From JAFGFG01 sp964442905 (GTDB taxonomy: Archaea; Aenigmatarchaeota; Aenigmatarchaeia; QMZP01; JAFGSV01): a stretch of 24,716 bases of DNA. The notes under the pieces are model-generated. The model did no database searches. It was not told the origin of the DNA and saw nothing but the letters and a program-made list of their open reading frames with translations. This document shows positions 1-7,219 of the stretch, one piece after another. Each line of letters starts with the position of its first letter. Position 1 is the stretch's first letter. The DNA lies in the NCBI GenBank assembly GCA_964442905.1, contig CAYUBD010000012.1, positions 1-24,716 on the forward strand, in the 5' to 3' direction. The position numbers and the translations under genes were made by a program.

Positions 1-104
1 GGCCTCTCTCATGGCCTGTTGCACACCCACCTCGTATGTTCCAAGTAATGCCGATCGATCCCGGTCATCGGCACAATAGTAGAGTCCTTTCAGTGGACCC
101 GTCA
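1..104 (-). other. Open frame to left edge, possible continuation of surface gene
   Basis: On the minus strand, a frame different from the one that ends at 102 is open from about position 165 to base 1. It would read QILTGPLKGLYYCADDRD and onward through LLGTYEVGVQQAM. GLYYCADD resembles the closing strands of CARDB-like domains, so a single-base error or true frameshift around 105-130 could join it to the gene above. The stretch is short and lies at the sequence edge, so this is tentative. Confidence 0.3.
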
Positions 105-1553
105 GTATCTGGGAATTCCTGAATACGAGCTTCCGGATGTAAGACTTGTGTTCTGAACTATAACAGTATCATTCTTTTCCAATTCATCGACTGATGGACT
201 GGAATCATCGTCGAAGTAAACCCGTATAGTGGTTGTGTTCTCAACATTAGCAGTTCCGTTGTTAAGAAGCGTTACGTTGACTGTCACGTTCTTGCCTGCA
301 TATGGAGATTTTCCTCCAGGCCCGTCGAACGTTACGCTTTCAACTATGATGTTCGACCTGTTGCCGACATTGACCGTGAAGTTCTGGGAAGCGAATGATG
401 AATTCGCCACCTGGTCCCAGCACCTAACGTTCCAGATGTACTGGACCTGCTGGTCAGCGTCTGTGCTAAAGCCGTACACGGTTATGTTGTTCTCTTGGTT
501 GTTGGTCAAAGTAGTTCCGTTGGTTTCGTTGAACTGCCAGTTCCCGCCGGTTGCATTTCCCACCCAGACACTGCAGTTTGCCAGAGAAAGCGATGTGTCA
601 TAAGGAGTGAAGTTGAACTCGACATCACCGTCAGCGTCCCAGCCGCCATTGGCAGGATAATTAAGCGTGACTGTCGGTGCCGTCAGGTCTGCAAAGAACC
701 AGCCCGGATATGTGACTTCGGTTGAGTGGCTTGCATTGTCGTATGATGTGACGTTGAAGCTGTAGTTGCCCTCGAATCCTCCCCACGGACCGCTCACTGT
801 GCAGTTCCTTGAAAACCCTCCCAAGGACTCGCATACAATCTCGGAGTCCGGGCCGCAAGGCTCGGTCACGTTGCTGGCGTTGACCGCCTGTACGCTCGCG
901 TTCCTGAAGGTCGCGTCCGTGACATTGGCCCATATCATAATATTATCATCCGTGTCAACATACGTTACATTCACCCCCATGTCAGAAATCCTCGGCGCAA
1001 GACCGTCGATTCCACCTGAGATGTTCTGGGAAACGACGTAGCCGTTTGTCTCGTTGAGGACCGTGACGTTCCACTGGTAGACATCCTCTGCGGAAGTCGA
1101 TGCCGCATCAGCGTCGAACCATATACTGATAACCGAGCCGTCGGTGAGATAGGCTGAAGACGTGTTGCATTCTATAAGCGTTATGTTTCCGGCGCCGTCA
1201 ATGGTTATGTTGTAGCAGCCCCATAAAGCGTCTGACGTGTCATCGGTGCTCATATCAACCGCGAAATCTGCGTTGCCGCCGGCGCCGAGAGGCATGCTTA
1301 TGTTCACCTGCGTTATGGAAAGAGAGGCATTGGTGTTGTTTATGGTGAAGTTGAATGTCTCGATGCTGCCGCTCTGGGTCCAGTTGTCGCTGCCTGTGGT
1401 TATAAGCTCCAGGTAGACATCGTCAGCATTGGACATGCTCGGGACACCGCCCACAGTGAATAGGAAAGCGAAACCCAGAATCATCGCAGCTAAGAACGTA
1501 TAGCCGGCCCTGAAGTTACTAAGACATTTTAACTTTCTCATTATCTGCCCCAT
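102..1553 (-). CDS. Secreted sequon-rich surface protein, 3' end possibly broken
   Basis: The protein has 483 residues. A basic N-terminus is followed by a hydrophobic segment (about residues 19-36), so it looks like an exported or N-terminally anchored protein. The rest is beta-rich Ig-like sequence with more than thirty N-x-S/T sequons, which suggests a heavily N-glycosylated envelope protein. The last 80 residues resemble a CARDB adhesion domain: an aromatic-poor beta sandwich with an NNGTA turn and an acidic YFDDD stretch. That domain stops abruptly at GIPRY. Just past this point another reading frame stays open to the window edge, so the gene may be frameshifted or really continue off the window. 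The start at 1553 is the longest option; an ATG at 1541 (MRKLK) fits the TATA-like sequence near 1568-1577 better. The gene lies downstream of the DNA ligase on the same strand. The exact role is unknown. Confidence 0.75.
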   Translation of the reverse strand: MGQIMRKLKCLSNFRAGYTFLAAMILGFAFLFTVGGVPSMSNADDVYLELITTGSDNWTQSGSIETFNFTINNTNASLSITQVNISMPLGAGGNADFAVDMSTDDTSDALWGCYNITIDGAGNITLIECNTSSAYLTDGSVISIWFDADAASTSAEDVYQWNVTVLNETNGYVVSQNISGGIDGLAPRISDMGVNVTYVDTDDNIMIWANVTDATFRNASVQAVNASNVTEPCGPDSEIVCESLGGFSRNCTVSGPWGGFEGNYSFNVTSYDNASHSTEVTYPGWFFADLTAPTVTLNYPANGGWDADGDVEFNFTPYDTSLSLANCSVWVGNATGGNWQFNETNGTTLTNNQENNITVYGFSTDADQQVQYIWNVRCWDQVANSSFASQNFTVNVGNRSNIIVESVTFDGPGGKSPYAGKNVTVNVTLLNNGTANVENTTTIRVYFDDDSSPSVDELEKNDTVIVQNTSLTSGSSYSGIPRY

Positions 1554-1567
1554 CCTGATGGAAGTCG

Positions 1568-1577
1568 TAATATATTA
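1568..1577 (-). promoter_or_regulatory. TATA-like box for the surface protein gene
   Basis: The palindromic AT-rich run TAATATATTA lies about 31 bases ahead of the ATG at 1541 on the minus strand. An archaeal TATA box at this place would start the transcript near 1547, inside the first codons of the longest reading. This favours the internal ATG at 1541 as the real start. Confidence 0.4.
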
Positions 1578-1640
1578 TTAGCGTTTCTATTATTTTAATC
1601 GTTGTCTTAACTGTTAATTAATTATTGCATTCTTCGATAT

Positions 1641-3362
1641 TTATTTCCTGCCCTTCTGCAGGGCATAAAGCTGGCTTATCCTTTCAATGTCATCTGCGTC
1701 TTCCGGGCTCTTATCCGGCCTTATGCGTACAAGCCGCGGGAACCTTAAGGCGTATCCGGAATCGTAATTAGGGCTTTTCTGTATCTCTTCGTAGGCTATC
1801 TCCAGGACAATCCTGGGCTTTATCCTGACCATGTTGCCCTTCTCGCTGACAACAGATGGCCTGAGCATCTCTGTGAGCTCTTTCAGTGTTATGTCATCCT
1901 CATTGGTCTTCTTCTCCTTCACTCCGGTGCCCATCATGCCGCATTCCAGGAATTCACCAGTCTCTTCATCCCTGCATGCCAGAAGAAATGAACCCATCCA
2001 TCCCGCTCTCTTGCCCGTGCCCCACTGGGCCCCGCTTATGACAAGATCGAGTGTCTCCATTATAGGTTTGACCTTCAGCCAGCCCCCGGCAACGCGCCTG
2101 CCCGGCTGATACAATGCATCAAGGTTCTTGACCATCACGCCCTCCTGCCCGGCATAGAGGGCGTCCTGATAGAACTTCTCGGCTTCGTGAATGTCCTTCG
2201 TAAGAAGAGGTTTTGAGAGCTGGAATTTTCCATTTTCCTCACTTATCACACCTTCAAGGAGTTTCCTGCGCTCCCTGAATGTCTTCCCGAAGAGCTGCTC
2301 TCCATCAAGATAGACTATGTCGAACCAGTTCATCTGGATGGGTATCTCCTTTGCCATCATGCCTATGTCGTATTTCCTGTGTATTCTCTGCGAGAGCATC
2401 TGGAACGGTGATGGCTTCCCGTCCTTGCCCATGGCCATGGCCTCGCCCTCGAGGACGCATCTGTTTGCCCTGACTCCTTCCTTTACCATCTTCACGATGT
2501 CCGGGAACTGTGCGGTGACATCCTCAAGCCTTCGCGTGAACAGCCAGACCTTGTCGCCGTCCTTATGGCATTGGATGCGGGCTCCGTCGAATTTCACCTC
2601 AATCTGGACGTTTTCGTATGCCTCCAACGCCTCCTTGAGCGAAGGGGACTTCTCGGCCAGGAGCACCTGAAAGGGTTTTCCCATTTCCAGGCCCGCTTTT
2701 TTCAGACCCGCAAGACCGCTCTCTTTAGCTATGAAAGCGACCTCGCCATAATCCGGTCTCATGAACCATGCCCATTCTATGGCATTGATAAGTTCCTTTT
2801 TTTCATCCCCGTCCTTGTCCGGAAAGAATGCCACGGCTATTGCATCACGCATCACGCCTTCGGCGACGCCAACTCTTAGCTGTCCAAGAGCAGTCCTTAC
2901 GATGTATTTGGCCTCTTTCGGAGAGGAGTGCATCACCAGTTCCTTCACTATGCTTATCTTCACTTCCTGGCTGCCCTTGCCCTCGACTGTTGCCAGCTTC
3001 TGGAGGTTATCGAAAACCTTCGCGATGTCAATTCGCTTGAAGCCCAGGGTCTGCTGTCTCTTCCCGGCAAGCAGTTTCTCAACAGTCAGCCCGAGGTCGC
3101 CTGTCTCGTTGAAGTGCTTCATGACATCAGAGTCCTTGAAACCCGTTGCAGTCGACACTATCTTGGCTACCATCTTGTCCGCGATGCCTATATCTGCGTC
3201 GCTCCAGTTGGGATAGACCTTGCCCTGGAGGAGTAGGACTATGCGCTGCAGGTTTTCAGCGTCAGCTTCCCTGAGAATCTTGGCGACAGCGTCTATCTTA
3301 CCAAGCCTGGCTGAAGTATTCTCCAGCTCCTCATAGACTTCAACGAGCTCCGAATAAAGCAT
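1641..3362 (-). CDS. lig: ATP-dependent DNA ligase
   Basis: The enzyme seals nicks in duplex DNA with ATP, joining Okazaki fragments and repaired strands. The length of 573 residues matches archaeal ligase I enzymes. Residues 1-230 form the helical DNA-binding domain. Motif I, KFDGAR, starts at the adenylated Lys257. Motif III is VLEGEAM (about 303-309), followed by FDIVYLDGE, motif IV EGVMVK (407-412) and motif V WLKVKP (428-433). The OB-fold ends with RFPRLVRIRPDK, the motif VI region. All catalytic motifs are intact. The ATG at 3362 sits about 25 bases from a TTTTAAAA box, so the transcript is probably leaderless. The gene is divergent from the initiator tRNA and the RNase HII gene, which also serves DNA replication and repair. 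Confidence 0.97.
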   Translation of the reverse strand: MLYSELVEVYEELENTSARLGKIDAVAKILREADAENLQRIVLLLQGKVYPNWSDADIGIADKMVAKIVSTATGFKDSDVMKHFNETGDLGLTVEKLLAGKRQQTLGFKRIDIAKVFDNLQKLATVEGKGSQEVKISIVKELVMHSSPKEAKYIVRTALGQLRVGVAEGVMRDAIAVAFFPDKDGDEKKELINAIEWAWFMRPDYGEVAFIAKESGLAGLKKAGLEMGKPFQVLLAEKSPSLKEALEAYENVQIEVKFDGARIQCHKDGDKVWLFTRRLEDVTAQFPDIVKMVKEGVRANRCVLEGEAMAMGKDGKPSPFQMLSQRIHRKYDIGMMAKEIPIQMNWFDIVYLDGEQLFGKTFRERRKLLEGVISEENGKFQLSKPLLTKDIHEAEKFYQDALYAGQEGVMVKNLDALYQPGRRVAGGWLKVKPIMETLDLVISGAQWGTGKRAGWMGSFLLACRDEETGEFLECGMMGTGVKEKKTNEDDITLKELTEMLRPSVVSEKGNMVRIKPRIVLEIAYEEIQKSPNYDSGYALRFPRLVRIRPDKSPEDADDIERISQLYALQKGRK

Positions 3363-3383
3363 AAGGATAATTTGGATTTTAGG

Positions 3384-3391
3384 TTTTAAAA
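3384..3391 (-). promoter_or_regulatory. TATA box for DNA ligase
   Basis: TTTTAAAA is centred about 25 bases upstream of the ligase ATG at 3362. In archaea this spacing puts transcription start at or next to the start codon, implying a leaderless mRNA. No Shine-Dalgarno sequence is visible before the ATG, which agrees. Confidence 0.5.
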
Positions 3392-3413
3392 TGGTCCTTC
3401 TTAATGGGGAAAG

Positions 3414-3422
3414 CTTATAAAT
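3414..3422 (+). promoter_or_regulatory. TATA box for initiator tRNA gene
   Basis: CTTATAAAT is preceded by purine-rich GGGGAAAG, which resembles a BRE plus TATA box. It lies about 42 bases ahead of the first tRNA base, leaving a short 5' leader of perhaps 15 bases for RNase P to remove. Confidence 0.5.
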
Positions 3423-3466
3423 CTGGTGAATACCTATAAGAATAGGCTCTGGACTACTCAGCGGGG

Positions 3467-3488
3467 ACTATTGATGAAATAGCCGTAA
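3467..3488 (+). other. tRNA intron 1, acceptor/D-arm junction (22 nt)
   Basis: This is a canonical bulge-helix-bulge. The intron helix CTATT (3468-3472) pairs with AATAG (3478-3482). The central 4-bp helix GCGG (3461-3464) pairs with CCGT (3483-3486, one G-U). The bulges are GGA (3465-3467) and AAT (3487-3489). Cleavage after the second base of each bulge joins G3466 to T3489, which restores the invariant U8. The intron lies between tRNA positions 7 and 8. Confidence 0.88.
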
Positions 3489-3504
3489 TAGAGCAGCCTG
3501 GAGA

Positions 3505-3546
3505 TGTCAAGTGATGGTGTATTAAATCATTGCTTTTCACTAGGAT
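3505..3546 (+). other. tRNA intron 2, in the D loop (about 42 nt)
   Basis: The D stem halves GAGC and GCTC are separated by 52 bases rather than about 10. Removing 3505-3546 leaves the D loop AGCCTGGAGA, with A14, G18-G19 and A21 at consensus places. Inside, AGTGA (3510-3514) can pair with TCACT (3537-3541), and CCTG (3497-3500) with TAGG (3541-3544) as an alternative. No clean bulge-helix-bulge was found by eye, so the boundaries are uncertain by a few bases; 3502-3544 is another option. Confidence 0.65.
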
Positions 3547-3584
3547 GCTCGTTGGGCTCATAACCCAAAGGCCAGTGGTTCAAA

Positions 3585-3615
3585 GAAATAGTTGTTTGTA
3601 TAACTATTTTGAGAT
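3585..3615 (+). other. tRNA intron 3, in the T loop (31 nt)
   Basis: This is a canonical bulge-helix-bulge. The intron helix AAATAGTT (3586-3593) pairs with AACTATTT (3602-3609). The central helix TTCA (3579-3582) pairs with TGAG (3610-3613, one U-G). The bulges are AAG (3583-3585) and ATT (3614-3616), and the outer helix is the T stem itself. Cleavage after the second base of each bulge gives the seven-base T loop TTCAAAT. The intron lies between tRNA positions 59 and 60. Confidence 0.9.
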
Positions 3616-3640
3616 TCCACTCCCCGCTATAATTTCCGGA

Positions 3641-3673
3641 GTCAGGGGTTGACCGAAAGGTCACCTCTGATTA
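3641..3673 (+). terminator. GAAA-loop hairpin followed by T-rich tract
   Basis: GTCAGGGGTTGACC pairs with GGTCACCTCTGAT around a GAAA tetraloop, with one bulged T and one G-U pair. A T-rich tract (3671-3685) follows. It sits 12 bases after the tRNA and just before the RNase HII promoter, so it may end the tRNA transcript. Archaeal terminators usually need only the T tract, so the hairpin could have another role, for example in 3' processing. Confidence 0.45.
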
Positions 3674-3681
3674 TTTTATAT
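3674..3681 (+). promoter_or_regulatory. TATA box for RNase HII gene
   Basis: TTTTATAT is centred about 23 bases ahead of the ATG at 3700. The spacing predicts a leaderless or nearly leaderless transcript, and no Shine-Dalgarno sequence is present. This helps fix the start at 3700 rather than at an upstream TTG. Confidence 0.5.
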
Positions 3682-3699
3682 TTTCTGATAATTAATAAC

Positions 3700-4386
3700 A
3701 TGGAACCAAGAATAATAGCAGGCTGTGATGAAGCTGGTCGTGGATGTATAATAGGACCGCTTGTTGTTGCCGGAGTCTCCGCTACACCCGAACAGGAAAA
3801 GAAACTTAAGGGATTTGGCGTAAAGGATTCGAAAGAGCTCCCTCATAAGAAGAGAGAGGAGCTTGCCGGGAAGATTGAAGAGACAGCAAAGGATGTTATC
3901 GTTTTCAAGGTCGGTCCATGCAAGATTGATACGTTCATGAAGCAGGGTGTCAATCTCAACAGGATAGAGGCCATGAAGTTCGCTGACATCATACGCATGC
4001 TTAAACCGCATCTTGCGTACATAGACGCCCCGGACACCAACCTGCCGAGATTCAATGCGTTCATGAAGAAGCTCGTGGGGGACGGTATAGAGATAGTTGC
4101 TAAGCACAAGGCGGACCGGGATCATCCAGTCGTGTCTGCCGCGAGCATCATCGCAAAGGTCGAGAGGGAGAAAGAGATAACAAAACTCAAAGAGCAGCAC
4201 GGCGACTTCGGAACGGGTTATACGTCTGATGAAAGGACTATGGAATGGCTCAGGGAATGGCTGAAGAAGAATAAGGAGTTCCCAGAGCATCTTGTTAGGA
4301 AGAGCTGGTCCACTCACGGTATGCTGAAAGGGGAAAGGGAACAGAGGGGCCTGGGTGATTGGCTCAAAGGCATGATTGGCAAATAA
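3700..4386 (+). CDS. rnhB: Ribonuclease HII
   Basis: The enzyme cuts the RNA strand of RNA-DNA hybrids and starts removal of primers and of single ribonucleotides embedded in DNA. The protein has 228 residues, a normal archaeal RNase HII length. The N-terminal motif GCDEAGRG supplies catalytic Asp10 and Glu11. Asp109 in YIDAPD and Asp139 in the HKAD...HPVVSAASIIAKV block complete the DEDD metal site, and a GxGYxSD block follows (GTGYTSD). The start is placed at the ATG at 3700 because the motif begins nine residues later, as in other archaeal enzymes; a TTG 51 bases upstream would add a stretch translated from the hairpin and promoter. aspS follows 22 bases downstream, so the two are probably co-transcribed. 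Confidence 0.96.
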   Translation: MEPRIIAGCDEAGRGCIIGPLVVAGVSATPEQEKKLKGFGVKDSKELPHKKREELAGKIEETAKDVIVFKVGPCKIDTFMKQGVNLNRIEAMKFADIIRMLKPHLAYIDAPDTNLPRFNAFMKKLVGDGIEIVAKHKADRDHPVVSAASIIAKVEREKEITKLKEQHGDFGTGYTSDERTMEWLREWLKKNKEFPEHLVRKSWSTHGMLKGEREQRGLGDWLKGMIGK

Positions 4387-4408
4387 ATTAAAATAAGGAA
4401 GCCATAAG

Positions 4409-5707
4409 GTGAGTATGGAAAGGAAATATTCCTCTGAAGTCAAGGCCGGCGACAAGGTTGTCATGAAAGGCTGGGTCGCGAAGACCAGGGACCTCGGCGG
4501 CCTGAAATTCTTCTTATTGAGAGACAGGCATGGCACCATCCAGGTGACAGCCAAGAAAGGCGATGTCCCTGATGATGTGCTCAGAAAATTCTCAAAGGTC
4601 ATGAAGGAGTACTGCGTCGTCGTGGAGGGCACAGTCAAAGAGGCCAAACAGACGGAAAGCGGAATTGAAGTCGTGCCAAAGAAGCTCGAGATAATCTCCG
4701 AGTCCGAGCCGGAACTGCCCATAGACGTCTTCGGCAAGATAGAATCGGGAAAAGACAAGCGCTTCGACTACAGGTTCCTCGACATCAGGGAACCGAAGCT
4801 CCAGGCGATATTCAGGATAAAGGCCAGAGCCGTTCAGGGAATAAGAGAGTATTTCATCAGGGAAGGATTTACTGAGATATTCACTCCTGTCATACAGGCA
4901 GCTGGGGCCGAGGGTGGTGCGACCATGTTCCAGGTGCAGTACTACGACAAGAAGGCCTACCTGAGGCAGAGCCCGCAGCTGTACAAACAGATGATGATGG
5001 CATCAGGCATGGACAGGGTTTTTGAGATCGGCCAGGCATTCAGGGCAGAGAAGTTCCATACATCAAGGCATGTTTCCGAGTTCCTTTCTGTGGATTTCGA
5101 GCAGGGCTGGATCCAGTCCGAGGAAGATGTGATGAAGACGCTGGAAGAGATGGTAGTACATTCACTGAAGGCTATAGCTACAGACTGCAGGAAGGATCTT
5201 GACTTGCTTGGAAAGAAAGTGAAAATTCCGAAGCTTCCAATGAAAAGGGTCACATACGATGATATTGTTGATGCACTCAAAAAGGAAGGCGTCAGGATAG
5301 AATGGGGTGACGACATAGAGGATGCCCAGGAGAAGAAGTTCGGCGAGATAATGGCCAGGAAGGGCATTGAATGGTACTTCATCACCAAGTTCCCGTCGAA
5401 GATAAAGCCGTTCTACATCATGCTTGAGGGAAAGAATTCGAGAGGACTTGATCTCGATTACAAGGGCATGGAGATGGCATCAGGCGGTCAGAGAGAGCAT
5501 CGCTACGATGTGCTGAAAAAAGTGATGAAAGAGAAAGGCCTTAATCCCAAGAATTTTGAGTTCTTCCTCGAGCCATTTCGATATGGCATTGTCCCTCATG
5601 GCGGGATAGGTTTTGGCGTCGAGAGGATGGTCGAGAAGCTGCTGGACCTTCCTGACATAAAGGAAGCCATACTCTTCCCCAGGACGCCGGACAGGCTGGT
5701 GCCTTAG
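4409..5707 (+). CDS. aspS: Aspartyl-tRNA synthetase, archaeal type
   Basis: It charges tRNA-Asp with aspartate, and in many archaea tRNA-Asn as well. The 432 residues match the short archaeal class without the bacterial insertion domain. The N-terminal OB fold carries GWVAKTRDLGGLKFFLLRD. The linker is followed by the class II core: QSPQLYKQ, motif 2 FRAE in FRAEKFHTSRH, SGGQREHR and motif 3 GIGFGVERM. The site that separates Asp-specific (Trp) from relaxed (His) enzymes holds Ala24 here, while the second site (PKK, Lys92) looks Asp-specific, so tRNA specificity is unclear. The start is GTG at 4409 with AAGGA upstream; ATG at 4415 is the alternative. The gene converges on the coiled-coil gene at 5780. 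Confidence 0.96.
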   Translation: MSMERKYSSEVKAGDKVVMKGWVAKTRDLGGLKFFLLRDRHGTIQVTAKKGDVPDDVLRKFSKVMKEYCVVVEGTVKEAKQTESGIEVVPKKLEIISESEPELPIDVFGKIESGKDKRFDYRFLDIREPKLQAIFRIKARAVQGIREYFIREGFTEIFTPVIQAAGAEGGATMFQVQYYDKKAYLRQSPQLYKQMMMASGMDRVFEIGQAFRAEKFHTSRHVSEFLSVDFEQGWIQSEEDVMKTLEEMVVHSLKAIATDCRKDLDLLGKKVKIPKLPMKRVTYDDIVDALKKEGVRIEWGDDIEDAQEKKFGEIMARKGIEWYFITKFPSKIKPFYIMLEGKNSRGLDLDYKGMEMASGGQREHRYDVLKKVMKEKGLNPKNFEFFLEPFRYGIVPHGGIGFGVERMVEKLLDLPDIKEAILFPRTPDRLVP

Positions 5708-5779
5708 CCTTCCCTGAAGAACCCCAGCTCCAGAATGCTTTTTGGTATACTCCAAGCCATGGAAATGATTCAATCTTAC

Positions 5780-7096
5780 TCACAATAGCTCTACTTCTAT
5801 TCCAATTTCAGACATTATGTAATCAGAAATCTCCTTCTTCTTCGATGCCATCTTGTGCTTCTTCTCATTTATTTTTGTCTCGATTCCGTCTTTCTCACGC
5901 CTGATGTAGCTCATATCCGCCTTTGTCTTTTCGGCAGACCTCTCCGCTTCCTTCTTCTGAATGCTTACCTTTATCCTTCCTATCTTCTCCTTCAGACCGC
6001 TACACCGGTCATTCACATCATCATAGTCTGACATGGCTATTGCGAACCAGCCGGAGTCGACAATTTCCTTTATGCTGTCCAGCTTGCCGCTGTCCTTCCT
6101 GGAAAGACTGAAGTCTTCCGTTTCTATGGACATCAGCAGTTTTTTGAAAATGCCCTGAATCAGTGAAACATCAGTCGAAAGATAAGTCTTGAGCGGTGAA
6201 TGGGAAATGCTTTCAGCTAGCTTCTTTTCTGACTTCTGCAGGTTCTTGGAGTCGTGTGCAAAAAGCTTCATGATACGCTTGAAATCACCAATCTTTCCCA
6301 CCATACTATTCTCAATATCTTCCTTTTTGCTGACACATTTTTCAAGCTCTTTATTGAGGTCATCAAGCTTCTTCCAGTCGGGACTCTTCCCGACAGAATC
6401 GAGCTTGCTTTCCGCGTCAGAAAGCTCATCTTTCTTATCTTTCATTCTTTCCTCAAGCTCTCCCCGCTTCTCTTCAAGCGAAGGAATCTCGCCTGCAAGC
6501 GTTTCAACTTCCGCTATCATCTTTTCAACTGTGCCCGATATCTTGAGCTTGCTTCTTTCGTCTATCATCAGCCGCATATCTTCTGTCTTCTCTCCGATGG
6601 AACGGAGGATGTCTGTCATCTTCCTGCTCTCCTGCTCGAAATATCTCTGCAGCACAATCCTCTGTTTGGGTATCATGTTCATTTCATTCATCAGTCTCAT
6701 GGTGCTGCGAAAGATGCTTCTGAAATCGGAAAAGTTCATTTTTCCGGAAGAAACCGCTTCATCGTTTATCTCCTTGTAGTATGTTGTCAGGCTCATGAGT
6801 GCCTTCTTGGTCCACGTATCCTTTATCATATTCACTGCCGCATAAGTCCTGTCTCCTTCCTCGAAATTCCTGCTTCTTATGTTGTATATGTTCTTCTGGA
6901 AGTCCCTGACCAGTTCCAGAAGCTCTTTGGAAAGTTCTGCGAATCGCTTGCCCTCAGAATCCATATCATCACTGAACTGGGAATCCAGCCAGGCAGGCAC
7001 TGCAGATAATTCGAGAGTCGCTTTTTTCGGTTTTTGCGAAACCTCTGCCACCTTTCTTTTTTTATTCTTACCGAAAATGGAACCCAGAAAACCCAT
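5780..7096 (-). CDS. Coiled-coil protein of unknown function
   Basis: The protein has 438 residues and I do not recognise a family. It opens with MGFLGSIFGKNKKRK, a short hydrophobic-basic stretch of the kind that can touch membranes. A helical N-terminal region follows (about 35-190). A long charged coiled coil then runs from about 190 to 275 (EEKRGELEERMKDKKDELSD). After a helical middle part with two Trp, a second charged coiled coil lies at about 365-430. No signal peptide or membrane helix is present, so it is cytoplasmic. The start sits about 24 bases after a TTTTTAAAA box, implying a leaderless transcript of its own. It lies downstream of the PQQ-repeat and HerA-like genes. The SMC-like pattern of two coiled coils could be structural, but there is no Walker motif. 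Confidence 0.8.
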   Translation of the reverse strand: MGFLGSIFGKNKKRKVAEVSQKPKKATLELSAVPAWLDSQFSDDMDSEGKRFAELSKELLELVRDFQKNIYNIRSRNFEEGDRTYAAVNMIKDTWTKKALMSLTTYYKEINDEAVSSGKMNFSDFRSIFRSTMRLMNEMNMIPKQRIVLQRYFEQESRKMTDILRSIGEKTEDMRLMIDERSKLKISGTVEKMIAEVETLAGEIPSLEEKRGELEERMKDKKDELSDAESKLDSVGKSPDWKKLDDLNKELEKCVSKKEDIENSMVGKIGDFKRIMKLFAHDSKNLQKSEKKLAESISHSPLKTYLSTDVSLIQGIFKKLLMSIETEDFSLSRKDSGKLDSIKEIVDSGWFAIAMSDYDDVNDRCSGLKEKIGRIKVSIQKKEAERSAEKTKADMSYIRREKDGIETKINEKKHKMASKKKEISDYIMSEIGIEVELL

Positions 7097-7115
7097 ACTA
7101 AGAATAATGTCTGCC

Positions 7116-7124
7116 TTTTTAAAA
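7116..7124 (-). promoter_or_regulatory. TATA box for the 438-residue coiled-coil gene
   Basis: TTTTAAAAA on the minus strand lies about 24 bases before the ATG at 7096. The spacing predicts transcription starting at the start codon. It suggests that this gene can be expressed apart from the PQQ-repeat gene that ends 123 bases upstream. Confidence 0.5.
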
Positions 7125-7219
7125 CGTTTTCACAAAAGAATGACGGGCAATGAGGAAAACGCTCCAGAATGACCTTACGGGGAATGATTTCCTAGGTAGC
7201 TTCCGAGCCCACTCTACTC

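Larger units (their letters stand above)
3460..3629 (+). tRNA. Initiator tRNA-Met (CAT) with three introns
   Basis: The exons fold into a complete tRNA. The acceptor stem AGCGGGG (3460-3466) pairs fully with CCCCGCT (3622-3628), followed by discriminator A3629. The D stem is GAGC (3491-3494) with GCTC (3547-3550). The anticodon stem is TTGGG with CCCAA around the loop CTCATAA (CAT at 3559-3561). The T stem is AGTGG (3574-3578) with CCACT (3617-3621). The A1-U72 pair and three consecutive G-C pairs at the base of the anticodon stem are initiator hallmarks. Three insertions lie before position 8, in the D loop and in the T loop; removing them leaves a tRNA of about 75 bases. CCA is not encoded. 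All stems pair perfectly, which argues against a pseudogene. Standard tRNA scans could easily miss this gene. Confidence 0.9.

Noticed and set aside
3471..3477. C/D box guide RNA inside tRNA intron 1 (TTGATGA resembles a C box)
   Set aside because: No matching D box or guide-length spacing is present in the 22-base intron.
3460..3629. A tRNA pseudogene or chance match
   Set aside because: All stems are fully complementary, initiator features are intact, and two insertions form exact bulge-helix-bulge motifs.
3649..3699. A longer RNase HII starting at a TTG upstream of 3700
   Set aside because: The extra codons lie inside the hairpin and TATA box, and the catalytic motif already begins at the usual distance from the ATG at 3700.
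3676..4758. A 360-codon minus-strand frame across rnhB and aspS
   Set aside because: Both plus-strand genes have complete catalytic motifs, and the opposite frame has no recognisable features.
5780..7096. SMC or Rad50-type ATPase for the 438-residue protein
   Set aside because: It has coiled coils but no Walker A, signature or Walker B motif.
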